Below, in pieces: positions 24,632 through 36,600 of a stretch of 64,000 bases of DNA. The DNA is taken from assembly GCF_004379255.2 (NCBI RefSeq), contig NC_056036.1:38950076-39014075 (forward strand), written 5' to 3'. The translations under genes were made by a program, and so were the position numbers. Every line of letters starts with the position of its first letter. Position 1 is the first letter of the stretch. The notes under the pieces were generated by a model. It saw only the letters and a program-made list of their open reading frames with translations, did not search any database and was not told where the DNA came from. The stretch is from Salvia splendens. Taxonomy: Eukaryota > Streptophyta > Magnoliopsida > Lamiales > Lamiaceae.

Positions 24632-26630
24632 GACCATCCACTACGCTGTCTCTATACCGTCCCTTAACTACTATTTGACCACTATTTGAGGGCCCCACTG
24701 TCATTTTTTCCTCCATCCCTTAACTAAGGGACGGAACCTGCAACGCTCCGTCCTTTGACCGTTCCTTATTCCGTCCCTTAATTACTATTCATTCAATTTC
24801 ATTTTTTATTTTTTTTACAACCCAATTCAATTTAAACAAACACAATTCATTAAAATTAAAACAACATTACAACTTAAACTTTAAAAAAAAAAGAAAAAAA
24901 AGACATAATTAAAATTCTAAAAAAATAAAAATGACATAATTTAATCTTCTCCGCCAAAATTTTCCCAAATGTGCTCAATTAGATCCTCTTGGAGTTGGGT
25001 GTGGGCGCTAGAGTCGCGTGTCCTTGCCTGAATAACCAACCGTTCTTGTATAGACGGATGCGCTCCACTTCGAGGCGGACTACTTGCGGTTGAGCTTCCG
25101 GGGGATTCGGGGTCGAACCAATTTCCCGCATCGGGTCCTTCGTCTCGGACAATCATGTTGTGCAAGATTATGCACATATACATGATGTCGACCATGCTCT
25201 CCATGAACCACGAACGAGCCGGGGCTTTGATGATGTTGAAGAGCGCTTGGAAAACCCCGAACGCCCTCTCCACATCCTTGCGCGCAGCCTCCTGCTTCTG
25301 CTAAAAAATAGCCTGCTTTGGGTTCGCAGGCCTGCTGCACGTCTTCACGAAGGTCTGCCACTTCGGGTAGATGCCGTCGGCGAGATAGTACCCCATTTTA
25401 TACAGCCGGTTGTTGGCGACGAAGTTGATGGCCGGCGCTTTACCATCCAAAACTTCGGTAAAGAGGTCGGACTGGTGGAGCACGTTTACGTCGTTGTTCA
25501 AGCCAGGGACCCCGAAGTACGCGTGCCAGATCCAAAGTCGGTAGTCGGCAACGGCCTCGAGTACAATGGTTGGGTGGGTGCATTTGTGGCCGCTCGTGTA
25601 GGACCCCCTCCAAGCCACCGGGCAATTGTTCCATTGCCAGTGCATGCAATCGACACTGCCAAGCATCCCGGGGAATCCGTGCACTTGTTCGTGCAGGTTG
25701 AGGAGGAACTGGCAATCGTCTGTGCTTGGCCTCCGGAGAAATTCATCATTGAAGGCTGCCTGGACGCCTCTGCAGAAGTTGAGCAAGCACATGCGCCCAG
25801 TGGTGTCTCCGATGTGGAGGTATTCGTCGAATATGTCGGCCGTTTGTCCAGTTGCAAGCTGACGGATGGCTGCAGTACATTTCTGCAGCGTCGTGTGGCT
25901 GGGACGGCCGACCGCGTCGAACCCTTCTCGGAAGAACTCTTCCCGGGCCGCCAAAGTATTCGCTATGTGGAGAAATAGCGGTTTACTCATGCGCAAACGG
26001 CGACGGAAGTAGGTATCTCCCCAAATCGGGTTATCCAGAAGTAGTTGCGTACTAACCGTGCGGCGGCTTCCTCCCGGTTCCGATTGATGTACTTCCGGGA
26101 GCGTCGTGGGGGTGGCGCGGCTTCCTCCGCCTCTCGTCGTCGATCTTTCTTCAAGTGATTGTTCCATTAATTGACGCATTTGCTCAAAAGGATCCATTTG
26201 TTTGAGTTGATTTAAGATGGAAATTGGAGTGATAGAGAGGATTTGAGTGGAATAGATGTGTGTTTGTGTGTGAAATGAGTATGAAATAGGATTATTTATA
26301 GAGTAAATAAATAAAAAAAGAAAAAAAATTAACGGTAACATTACCGTTTGAAAAATAAATTTTTTATTAAAATTCAAAATTTTTTTTAAAAAATGAATTA
26401 TTGCGTCATCCGTGACGACGCCCACTCGCGGGCCAGCGAGTGGGAGTCACGCATGCATCGGGGGGGCGCCACGTCGCCCGCGCGCGTGACGGGCCGGCGC
26501 GTCCCTTGTATCGCGGATACGGGCTTCGGGACGGGCTACGGGATGGGACGAACGTTGCAACGCGTCCCGCGGCGGAACCGTCCCTCCGGGACGGAACGCG
26601 AGCCGCGCGCGGGACGCATAGTGGATGCTC
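24632..26630 (-). mobile_element. PIF/Harbinger DNA transposon carrying a transposase gene
   Basis: The left end GACCATCCACTACGC (24632) and the right end (GAGCATCCACTATGCG on the opposite strand, ending at 26630) form imperfect terminal inverted repeats. Several copies of CCGTCCCTTAACTA and GGGACGG lie inside both ends. The only recognisable gene is a HARBI1-like transposase on the minus strand. No 3-bp target duplication is preserved, so the exact ends are uncertain. The right end shares GTGGATGCTC with the element at 31161-32855. Confidence 0.75.
24941..26197 (-). pseudogene. PIF/Harbinger transposase (HARBI1/ALP1-like), one in-frame stop
   Basis: The ATG at 26197 starts MDPFEQMRQLMEQ. 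Upstream codons in the same frame have no homology. The protein has a helix-turn-helix-like region (RRRLRMSKPLFLHI) and a DDE_Tnp_4 nuclease core, with the first Asp in GSVDCMHWQW and the second in PGLNNDVNVL. The last acidic residue is in DVERAFGVFQ. A TAG at 25301-25303 interrupts the frame just before the segment with the catalytic Glu, and the same frame then continues to 24941. Apart from this stop it reads about 418 codons without a frameshift. Known: Harbinger nucleases need a separate Myb-like ORF1 protein, which this element lacks. Confidence 0.9.
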
Positions 26631-27940
26631 TGCAGATCCTCTGTTTTGAATTTTGTGATTTTGATGGAAATAAGTAAATTAAATTTGACGATGCAAGTTT
26701 TCGTTTTCGTCCATCCAAAATTAATTGTCTCATTTACCTTTTACTACTTTTAGTATTGGAACCCACCTTCCACTAACTTATCATATTCATATTTTATTTT
26801 TAAACTAATATGAAGTATAAAAATATGACTCACAGTCTATATTAACTTTTTCTATCTACTTTATTAGACTGTGCCTAGTCAACTTACAACACTTAATTAT
26901 AAACGGAGGAAGTAATAAATTAGACCAAGGAACTACCATTTCTTATTAGACAACGAAAACTAATTAGGTTGTCTGCCAATCAATTCTTATTTCTATATTT
27001 AGTTAATTTGTAGTATATGAAAAAAAATATAAATTTCAACTAATCTCTTTCACATCTTATATTATAGAAATAAAAAGTTTTCAAAGGACAAGAAATATAT
27101 AATTAAATGTATTAGTGTAGTCTCATATGACCAAATTATGCAATGCATAATATAACATTCTCTTTATAATTTAACAAAATCAGAAGGTGAAATTCATGAC
27201 TTTATATATTATCAATTCATATTACAAATATGTAACGCTCGCATATGAGAAAAAGGAGCACTCCCTTCATTAAAGTAGAGAAGCAACCTAGTATTCAAAA
27301 TCCAAATCATAACACCCCATGTCCAGACAAGAAAAACACTGCATTTAACTATACAACAAAAGCCATTTTACTATATTCATTATTATTTCAAACTTCCCAA
27401 TAAAGCATACTAAAAAATTTCACCAGTCCCCCATCATAACTCTTTCTTCCTTTGTTTATTTTTTGTTCTGCAAGAAAATTTTAATAGGAAAAGGGACAGT
27501 AGGCAGCAAATAGTAAATGTCATGAATACATGCACCTGAAACCGAGGGAGGCTAAACATATAGAGACAGAAACTGTATGCAAGAATAAAGATAACCTGGA
27601 GGGGGTAGGGGAGTGTGTTCCAAGACACAATGATTGCATGGGGAAGCATAAAGGTTTGGCGTGGAAATAACACTATATTTAACACACTTAATTAATTAGC
27701 TTTAATTATTTTATTTGTCTTTGCTCGGTCGACAATCTGTTTGTTGAGTGTGTGTGTGTGTGTGCACTGAGGGAGTGTAATTATAATCTTTGAACCAATC
27801 ACTAAGCAAAGTACACTCCACATTAAAATATGGTGTGTGAGTGTGTCCATATACACCCTAAAAAAGTTCTTTGTTGTGATAGCTACAGAAATGGATATGG
27901 GGTAAGAGAGAGAAAATGGAGTGCCGTAAGAAGAAAGGAT
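26631..27940. other. Non-coding spacer with a possible Stowaway remnant
   Basis: AT-rich, with no gene recognised. Around 26740-26913, TGGAACCCACCTTCCACTAAC and a terminal GGAGGAAGTA look like the interior and right end of a Stowaway MITE whose left end is lost. A (TG)n run lies near 27749-27763. Confidence 0.45.
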
Positions 27941-27961
27941 GCAAGATTATCACTACTTTCA

Positions 27962-28217
27962 TTGCAGCAAAAGGCGATACCGTTGCCTTGGCGGCCCCCA
28001 CACTCCGGCCCGACATCATGTGAGGGGATTCAATCAGAGTACGCAGTAGCCCGTTAAGGGGGAGGCCCTAACCCACTGGCTGCTAGAAGCCATCTCCCAA
28101 GGCCTCACACTTGTGCCTGAGAGATGGAAGCAACTACACGACAGCAGTGAGATTCGAACCCAGGCTCATTGCAGCAAGATCTGCCCCTCCGTTGCCAACT
28201 GCGCTACGCCCCTGCGG
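27962..28217 (-). mobile_element. tRNA-derived SINE, minus orientation
   Basis: On the minus strand the element begins with a tRNA-like head: box A TAGCGCAGTTGG and box B GGTTCGAATC, spaced as in Pol III promoters. It ends near a CGCCTTTTGCTGCAAT-like tail. A perfect 21-bp target-site duplication flanks it (27941-27961 and 28218-28238, beginning GCAAGATTATCAC). A second copy of the same family is at 43287-43617. Confidence 0.92.
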
Positions 28218-28401
28218 GCAAGATTATCACTACTTTCAATTTAGGAGAGTGGAGAGGTGGTGGGGAGAGAATTGATATATATAGACCAAAAAGATATACT
28301 AGTACTAACAAAGCACAACAAAAAATTTGAAAGGTTATTTGATTGTAGGATAAAAGGGGTGTCTCTTCACTCCTCACCTTTCCTCAGAAACCACATCCCC
28401 C

Positions 28402-28413
28402 ATATATATAAAA
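28402..28413 (+). promoter_or_regulatory. Possible TATA box of the bHLH gene
   Basis: TATATATAAAA lies about 270 bp upstream of the bHLH start codon. The placement would give a leader of about 240 nt. The region is AT-rich, so this could be chance. Confidence 0.35.
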
Positions 28414-28675
28414 GAGAAGAGATTGTCAAATAAAAGTCCAAAATTTGATCAAAGAGAAAGACAATAGGTCTCCACATATATTGTTTCTTTTTCCAGATCA
28501 AGAAGTTGTTGATCATATATTCTCTTTTTTCATCTCTATGAGAAAGAAATATGGCATGATTGTCAAACAACCCTAAAGCCATCTTCATTACTTGCCTCTT
28601 TCTCCAATAAATCTCCAATTGGGGTTTTCATTTTCTCCATATTTCCACACACACATACATATAGATATATATATT

Positions 28676-30448
28676 ATGTGCGACAACAACAACAACAAAG
28701 AGAATCAAGAAAACATTTCTCATGGGATCCATATCTTAACCGATAACATTGAGGGTTTCCAAATTCAAGACCAAAACCAAAATCTCAACACTACTATCCC
28801 TCAAGATATGCAGCATCACAACACTACCACAGTCACAGATGCATACATAAATGGTCTAAATGGAGCTGCCGCGGCCTATGCCGACGTCCCACAGATCCTA
28901 CCGTGGGCCCTCAACCCGACGTTCCTCCTCCCACCGACGCAGCAGGGCGGGCTCTTCGGCAGGAGGCCGTCGGGGCTGCAGTTCGGGTACGAAGGCGAAC
29001 ACCACCTGAGGTTCCTCACGGAGTCATTAGGGCAGGTGGTGCACCCCGGCAGCAGCGCCGCCCCCTTCGGCCTCCATGCCGAGCTGCAGAAGATGACGGC
29101 GCAGGAAATCATGGATGCCAAGGCCCTCGCGGCGTCCAAGAGCCACAGCGAAGCGGAGAGAAGGAGAAGGGAGAGAATCAACAACCATCTTGCTAAGCTC
29201 CGAAGCTTGCTCCCTAGCACCACCAAAGTAAGCATTACTAGTCCTATTTCATTCTTACTAGTATTAAATTTTAGGGCAAATTGCCAAATACTAAATCACA
29301 AAAATGATTATATTTGGTTCATCCTATATTTTTCAAGATCTGAAAAATAAAATTACTTTGATTTAAAACATGTGGACAAAACATCATTCGAACTTCGTTA
29401 GACATTGTCGTTTTGCCTAACTTTATTTTATCAAGAGCGGGACAGCTTATCTTTTGTGATTTATTCGGCAATTTGCACTAAGTTTTTATTTCCATATTTC
29501 ACTAAATATTATATCACCGAAATTATCAAGATTTAATGCGACAAGGCTCCTCATTTTGTTGTATCATTCACACTAGAAAAAGCCTCCAAAACTTGTTGAT
29601 GTTTCTTGTGATTTTTCATTATTTTTTCTACCAGAAATTAATTCTGAACAAGCGTAAATATCGCTAAGTTTGACATGATAAAGAGGAACCAGCAGGCGAA
29701 AAGCTTCTATTCGCAGTCAAAATATTGAAGTATGATAGTATCTCAAAAAGAAAAACACTCCAAAAAAGCCAGACAAAGAAGCATTCTTGTCAGCCTATTT
29801 GCCTCATTTTCACACATTATTATTCACCTACACCTTACATGATTAATCCCCATTAATTTATTACAAACACAACCATGGAATAAAAATCACACCTTTTATA
29901 CATTGTGCAGAAGGCGCACACCACTCTTTTAGATTCAATGAGCAATGCATGGTTTCAACACATCCCTAGCTTTATTCCTTTTGTTTTAATTGATAAATCC
30001 ATTTTTATTTATTTAGACAGACAAAGCCTCACTCCTTGCTGAAGTGATCCAGCACGTGAAGGAGCTGAAGCGGCAGACATCCCTAATAGCCGAGACAAGC
30101 CCCGTCCCGACCGAAACAGACGAGTTAACCGTGGATAGAGAACCGGACGAGGAGGGTAGACCGGTTATCAAGGCGTCGATCTGCTGCGAGGACCGGTCGG
30201 ACCTCTTGCAGGATCTGATCAAGACGCTGAAAGCCCTCCGCCTGCGAACGCTCAAAGCGGAGATCACGACGCTTGGTGGGAGAGTGAGGAATGTGTTGTT
30301 CATAACCGGAGATGATGAATCTACTAGCTGTGATGAGCAATCGATAAGCTCAATTCATGAGGCTCTTAAAGCGGTGATGGAGAAGGGTGGTGAAGAATCC
30401 GGTTCAGGGAGTGTCAAGAGGCAAAGAACCAATATCAATATCCTTTAA
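28676..30448 (+). CDS. bHLH30: bHLH transcription factor, bHLH30/TMO5-like (2 exons)
   Basis: Exons 28676-29227 and 30017-30448 give 327 aa, joined by a GT-AG intron of 789 bp that falls inside the HLH (STTK|TDKAS). Without splicing the frame stops at 29350. The bHLH is at about residues 155-205. Its basic part (HSEAERRRRERINNHLAKLR) has the His-Glu-Arg residues that read E-box DNA. Conserved KMTAQEIMDAKALAASKSHS precedes it. Residues about 233-306 look like the ACT-like dimerisation domain of this subfamily (VIKASICCEDRSDLL, LKAEITTLGGRVRNVLFITG). Known: Arabidopsis bHLH30 and TMO5 relatives pair with LHW-type bHLHs and promote vascular cell division in the nucleus. The ATG at 28676 is preferred over an in-frame extension to 28592, because that part is 5'-UTR-like. 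Confidence 0.95.
29228..30016 (+). other. Single intron of the bHLH gene
   Basis: Begins GTAAGCATTA and ends TTTATTTAG. AT-rich, with no transposon seen inside. It splits the HLH between loop and helix 2, in phase 0. Confidence 0.9.
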
Positions 30449-31157
30449 CATAGGTCTATTTGCATTTGAATTTAAGATTTTATGACCTAAATTAATTTTC
30501 CCACTTTCTTGGAGTTTTGTGTGGTTTATGGGTTGTGTTTTATTTTTAACTAACATGGGATGTGAGGGAGAAAAAATTGTGTTTCGTTTTTATGTTAGGT
30601 TTAGAGAAAGTGAAGTGCGCCGGTGCCGTTACGCCGGCGGTCGTGACGGATAGCTATATATGGATAGTGGGAAATGTATATAGACCAAATATCATTGGTA
30701 TATTTCCTCATTTTGTGTTGGAAGGTTAGAATTAAGTATATAGGTGTGTGGACTTGATGACCCTTGGTCAGGGTTGGTTGTAATCAAAGTGCAAGATTTT
30801 TGGTTGCACTGCTAGTGAAAAAGCCTTGATTTATCTTTTTAATATTTATGTTTTGGCTTCATTAACTTTTTATTGATTTAATTTTAAATAATCTGTCTCT
30901 AGAACTTATTATTATGTCTAGCAATATACATAAAATATGTCAGTATTTGCAAACTTGTAGTAGTGTTTTATTGATAATATAGATTGAATATCCATTAAAT
31001 ATAATAAGACATCTAAGAGTAAGAAGTATTGCCTTGCACAAAAGGTTAATTTATGTTTCTATTTAATCAAATTTCGGCTTATTACAGTTTTCCAAGTGTG
31101 ATAAGTAAAAATTATTAGTACTCCTTGGGTCTCATTCGCGTGATTAGCACGACGGAC
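30449..31157. other. 3' flank of the bHLH gene
   Basis: AT-rich non-coding sequence. It probably contains the 3' UTR of the bHLH gene in its first few hundred bases. No other feature was recognised. Confidence 0.5.
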
Positions 31158-31160
31158 TAA

Positions 31161-32855
31161 GAGCATCCACAACGGTGGCGGAAGAGCCGGCGTCCGTCCG
31201 CGCCGCTGGCACGGTGGTGTCTCGCCGCTGCTGCGCTCGCGCCAGCGAGCAGGACACGTGGCGTTGGGCGATTGGGCAACGGCATAGCCGTTGCCTTTAA
31301 ATATTTTTTTTATTTAAAATCGGTTTTTAATTAAAAAAACCGATAAAAATTAAAAAAAAAATTCACTTCCCAAAAAAAATATATCCGTTTATTACCGTTT
31401 TTTACACCTTTTTAATTTTTATTTTATTTTTTTCCCCCAAAAATACACACTTTCATCTATAAATACCCCCACTTTCACACCCAAAAATTCACATCAAACT
31501 ACACAATTCTCATCTTCATTCTCCAATATCCATTCTCATCTTCATTCTCTCATATCCATTTTCATCTTCATTCTCTCATACCCTACAACATAACAATGTC
31601 CGGCCAAGGCGATGACCACCCTCCCTCTCACGGTTGGAACCCCGAATGGTTTGGTGGACAACCGTTTCCTAGATTCGGTCGTTCCGGGTGGCTACCGGCC
31701 ATACCCTATCGACGACCAAGGTGCCTCCCAAGGGCGATACGGGTGGACACCAGAGCCTAGGCCGACCGCCCCCTCCCAAACTCCGCTGGCTCCTACTCGT
31801 AGCGGTGTCCGGACACCGTACCTGAGGCGGAGATGGATAAATTGTTCAAGGCGTACTTCGAAATCTCCGAAGATGAGGCGGTTGGCACGAACCGGTACAA
31901 TGCAAACCGGCCGCCGGGAACGATCGAGCGCAACGAGAGTATGGTGCGCAACTGCATCGGCCGAGCCAACGAAGAAATTGGCAAGTTCAATGGCTATTTC
32001 CTCCAGGAGACGCGGAATGCCGGGAGCGGCCGGAGCGAGGTAGACATCATCACTGCCGCGCTGAGCACCTACCAATCCATGAACGCAAGTCGTTCAAGTA
32101 CCTCAACGTTTGGCAGGAAACGCGGTTCCACCTGAAGTATATGGGAGTCGTAACATCCTCCTCTAGCGGCTCCTCCAAACGGTCAAGGTCGGTATCCCTA
32201 TCCGACGCCGGCTCCGAAGAAGTGGCTAGCCAACTCGCCGGAGCTAACTTGGGTAGCCCCGACGCCGAACCAAGCGGTTCCCGACGCCGACCGCAAGGAA
32301 GGAAGAAGGCGGCTGCCAACCGCCGTCGCGCCGCGACTCCATCTGCCCCCGCTCCCTATGTGCCACCTCCACCCCCGAACAACTCATTGTGGATGCTCTT
32401 ACACCAACTCAATATGACCGATAGGTCAACTATGACCCCCACGCAACTTCAAATGCACGAGACCATGATATTTGGTCTTCAAAAACAATTGGGGTTAGTG
32501 CCGCCGGATGAGTAGTCTTCCTCGGGTAATATTAGCCAATAATTATGTAATTTTTAATTTTTAGGAGTTTAATTATGTAATTTTTAATTTTTAGTATTTT
32601 AATTATGTAATTTTTATTTTTTAGGATTTTAATTATGTCTTTTTTATTTTATTTGTAATTTGTAATATTATTGTGGTTGTTTAATGAATTTTAGTATTAT
32701 GGAAATGTTTTTGTTGAATTGAATTTTAAATTAATTGTGCTCGTCCTTGTGGAAGAGCACAGCTGTGGGTGTTGTGCTCTTGCCAGAGAGCAGGCTGAAA
32801 AAGTGGGGCAGGGCCCACAATCGTATCGCTGGCAAGATCACGGTCGTGGATGCTC
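31161..32855 (+). mobile_element. Non-autonomous PIF/Harbinger element carrying only ORF1
   Basis: The terminal inverted repeats are GAGCATCCAC (left) and GTGGATGCTC (right). A 3-bp TAA duplication (31158-31160 and 32856-32858) flanks them, the typical Harbinger target. The element is 1695 bp and GC-rich near both ends. It encodes a broken Myb/trihelix-like protein but no transposase. Confidence 0.9.
31596..32515 (+). pseudogene. Broken Harbinger ORF1 (Myb/trihelix-like, NAM-associated C-terminus)
   Basis: An ATG at 31596 (MSGQGDDHPPSHGWNPEWFG) starts a frame that meets a TAG near 31758. It reopens with DKLFKAYFEISEDEAVGTNR, IERNESMVRNCIGRANEE and SEVDIITAALSTYQ, a Myb/SANT-like DNA-binding region. 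One base is lost near 32090, and the third segment (FKYLNVWQETRFHLKYMG, Ser-rich linker, RRRPQGRKKAA, ending QKQLGLVPPDE) lies in another frame up to 32515. Known: this is the protein often labelled 'glutathione S-transferase T3-like' in plant annotations. It binds transposon ends with the HARBI1 nuclease. Confidence 0.82.
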
Positions 32856-32858
32856 TAA

Positions 32859-33686
32859 CCAACTAAGCTAATAAGCCTGGATGTTCTTGTTGCAACTATT
32901 TTTTTAAGCTATATTTGCAATATTTGGCTGCTTTTATATTGTTGAAATGTAGACTTGAGTTGAGAATAGAAAAAAATAAAGAGATACTTATGACATAGAT
33001 GAGAATTGAGATAAAACTAGTAGTACTAAAAAAGAGATAATGAGATAGGATGGAATATAAATGAATTTGACTAAAATAGCCCTTAAAGGCAATTTCAACC
33101 AAAAGTGACCAAAGTCATTTAAGCTTAAATCACATGAAAGATAGAATCGTATGAAGATATTAAAAAAAAAGGAGTGTCACATTTAATATTATTGCATTGA
33201 CTAAATCTGTAGTTATATTCTTTTAGTTAAAATCATAAATAGATCTATCATATACTACTATCAATTAATTTTTCTTATGTTTCACATGAATAAACATATT
33301 ACCAAGGGGTCTAAAAGGTTAAACTATATTTTCGAGAATTTTGTTGTAGTATGAATTATTTAGACGAAATGGATCTCAAAAAATTTAATTATGTTCAAGA
33401 TGGTAGCGTGGAATCTAACAACGGCATATGAAATGACAACAGTACCCCCGTACAAAAAAGACCATTGGCAAATTGGGGCATTACGAATCAATCCCCAAAA
33501 CGGCCCAAACTAAAATCAAAAGCGACATTCAATCAAAGCAACAAAAGCGACATTCGGCTGAAAATCCAAACACATCCTTAGCTGTTTGCGTTGATGTCTG
33601 AATCAGCCGTTGCTATGCATAGATTGTATACAAAGATTGACTCAGTGTAATTGTGTGCGCGCGCCATTTGGTGCTTATTTGGGGAG
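32859..33686. other. Spacer and upstream region of the RING membrane protein gene
   Basis: AT-rich and without a protein-like frame. The last few hundred bases probably hold the promoter and 5' leader of the gene that starts at 33687. Confidence 0.5.
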
Positions 33687-36600
33687 ATGATGAACTGGAC
33701 GACAGTTTTCAAGTCTTTTCAAGTGGCGATAGCTCATGGCTTGCTTTTCTCCTTCTCTATCATTCTCTCTCTCAAGCTCGATCATGCTGTCAACTACTCT
33801 TGGTGGTATGTTTCTTCTGTCTTTGTGTTTTTTGGTGTTAATTATGCTCTGTTTGCTTTGGACTGAAAGATGAGATTTGAGGTGTGGGGAGTTTTATAGG
33901 TTTAATTAGATGGTTAGAGAATTAGGAATTATGCTCTATTAGTATGATATTTGTTAAATTAGTGCAGGAATTGCGTCTACATTACGAATTTTGAAAATAT
34001 TAGCTTAATTAGAATAAAGGTTCAAACTTTTGAGGTAGTTGGGTGAATGCGGAAACAAGGGATCGTGTTCTGAGTTGTGAAGATTATTAAGCTAATATGC
34101 TTCTGTTTAAGTTTTTTCACAACATTGTGCCTACAAATTTTTGTGAGTGATTTATGTCAAGATGGAAATGCGAATGCTTTCAGTTGTGAATTGCCTGTTT
34201 AGAGGTAGAGAGGAGGGTGATGGAATATGAACATTCCTAAAATTTACGAAAAGTGATGGAATATGTATATTCCTTGTTACATTCCTAAATGTGGCTGTTG
34301 TGTGAAAAGAACTTGAGGCACGTTGGGTGATGGAGAATCCTTTTTGTCAATTGAGAGCGTATTTCTTTTGTTTCATTTTCTTTTTCTTCGTTGCTCAATG
34401 AGTAGAACACCTGAAGACTCTCCACTTGAGCAAGACACCATATTTCTGTGTACCTTAGTATATTACACTTATACATTTTTAGTTAATATTGAAGACTCTC
34501 CATAGTCCAGATAATGTGTTACGCGTCATGTTTCTATAATTTTTGGTTGGTTCTGTATTTGTGCAATTTTTGTAGGTTGGTTTTTTCTCCTATCTGGTTA
34601 TTTCATGCAGTCGTAGCAAGAGGAAGATTCTCTTTACCTGCCCCTTCTATGCCTCATGGCCGACATGTATGATGAATATACTGAACTGCTCTGATATCTC
34701 CCTTGATATTTTCCTCCAACTTCACTGATCCCTCTTTATTATTACTTGAACACTTTGACGGACAGTGGGCGCCTTTTCATGCCATTGTGGCGGCTCCGTT
34801 GCTTATTGCTTTTGAACTTCTCCTCTGTGTACATCTTGAGAAAAGATATGGTAAGCTTTTTTGTTGCTTTGGTATACAATATTTGCTAAAATGTTCAGTT
34901 TTTACTCAAATACCTATCTCAATGCTCTTTTAGGAAAGTTCACAAGTTTATTATGAACTCATCCTTTTTCTATAATGTGATAAATAACAGCTGTAAATTT
35001 GAAGATTGTGTTTCTGCCTCTGCTAGCTCTAGAGGCTGCAATTTTGGTTGATAACATTAGGTAATACTTCCAATCCTAGTATAGATGGTGGTGTTTTTAA
35101 ATTTTTTATTCAGTCCTTGCCTTTTATGTTCAAAGAGTGAAAGATGAGTGTATATTGAGTCCTTATTGTGTTCTGCTGCTCAGGATGTGTCGGGCCCTTA
35201 TGCCTGCAGATGACGATGTCGATAGTATGAGTGATGAAGCTGTTTGGGAGACTCTCCCAGTAAGTTATTAGTAAAACATCTGTTAAAATATGCTTTTGAA
35301 TTGACACTGTCTGTGCTTTTTGACTAGCATGAAAAAACATTCTGCAATGGAGGGTACATGTTCTTCTTCTTTTATTTTTCTCTGGGAAAGGTGGGTAAAG
35401 AAAAAATACTGAATTGCTAAAGGAATACATTTACACATCATGCTGTTCCAAGTTATCCCTTTGGAGGATTTAAGCAATAGACTAAAGCTATTCTATTAAT
35501 TAGCCAAGAAGAGTATTTGATTTTGATTGAGGATCTGATACTAATTTCCACTATTATATCTATGGCCAGTTACACCGAAGTATATTTATTACTGTTTAAA
35601 AATGTTTTTTTTTTTGTCTTAAGCACTTTTGGATTTCCATCTCAATGGTCTTCTTCATTGCTGCGACAACATTTACGCTTCTGAAACTATGTGGTAAGTT
35701 CATCTCACTCACTACTAATAAATCTCATTGATTATGTTGTCATAAGCTATCCATTTTAGGAACAATTAAGGTATCACCTTATGTTGCAGAAAATGGTAGA
35801 GAAAATATGATTGAAATAAAAGATAACTCCTTCCAAAGAAGGCCGCCCTCTTTCCTTCACAAAAAGCCCCGGCAATGCCGTTCAATACAATACTAAAAAA
35901 TAGTCCCCTTCAACATCCAAGGACATATATTTATATTTATAGAAAGAAGATAATTAAAAAATGTGCTAGAAAATATTAACTAGCTAAACTTTATTCAAGC
36001 TCCACTATCCATAACCAAAGTAACCGGCATCCACTTCTTCTCCACTTCGGTTCCATCATTCAATCTCCCACCTTCAAATAACGGATGCCTGCATTAATGC
36101 GTATCAATAGCACCGCCGTCAAAATAATCCTGTCCTCAAGGCTGGATGTCAAAGACTAAACACTCTGCTTGGATCGGTGGAGGCTTCTACTTAGGTTTAT
36201 GGACATGAGTTAGAAATAAGAACCTGAAGCCACCCAAGAATATGAAGGAACGAATGCTGCACCTTGAACCAAGAAAAGAGCATAACCCTCAACTGTCTGC
36301 AACCTTTAAAAGTCTTGGTGGTAACTTTGAGATTCAGAAAAACAAGGTAGCTGGAGTATGCACACGTTGTTGTGACAGTGACAGGGGCAGTACTTGCAGC
36401 GGTGGATTGTCCAGCTGATGATGGATTGGAAACAACAGCCACTCTTGTTGGAGCGAGACTGACGACAAAAGAGAATTAACATCGGTAACAATTTCAAGGG
36501 TTGAAATGGACACAGTTGTTGACTCAACAAAAGCATCAGGTGCTTCCACGTAAACAAGAGGTAGGGACAAGGGTGTTTTCGCAAGCATGGCTTGTGGCTG

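Noticed and set aside
25160..25978. Long plus-strand open frame of 272 codons
   Set aside because: It lies opposite the Harbinger transposase, whose motifs are clear on the minus strand. The plus-strand translation has no recognisable domain.
28592..28675. Upstream extension of the bHLH protein by 28 codons
   Set aside because: The extension uses a non-ATG or poor start, is low in coding character (His/Ile-rich, TATA-rich DNA) and precedes a good ATG that matches the typical N-terminus of the family.
31692..32319. Minus-strand frames of 89-127 codons
   Set aside because: They are antisense shadows of the GC-rich Harbinger ORF1, whose plus-strand motifs and flanking inverted repeats are consistent.
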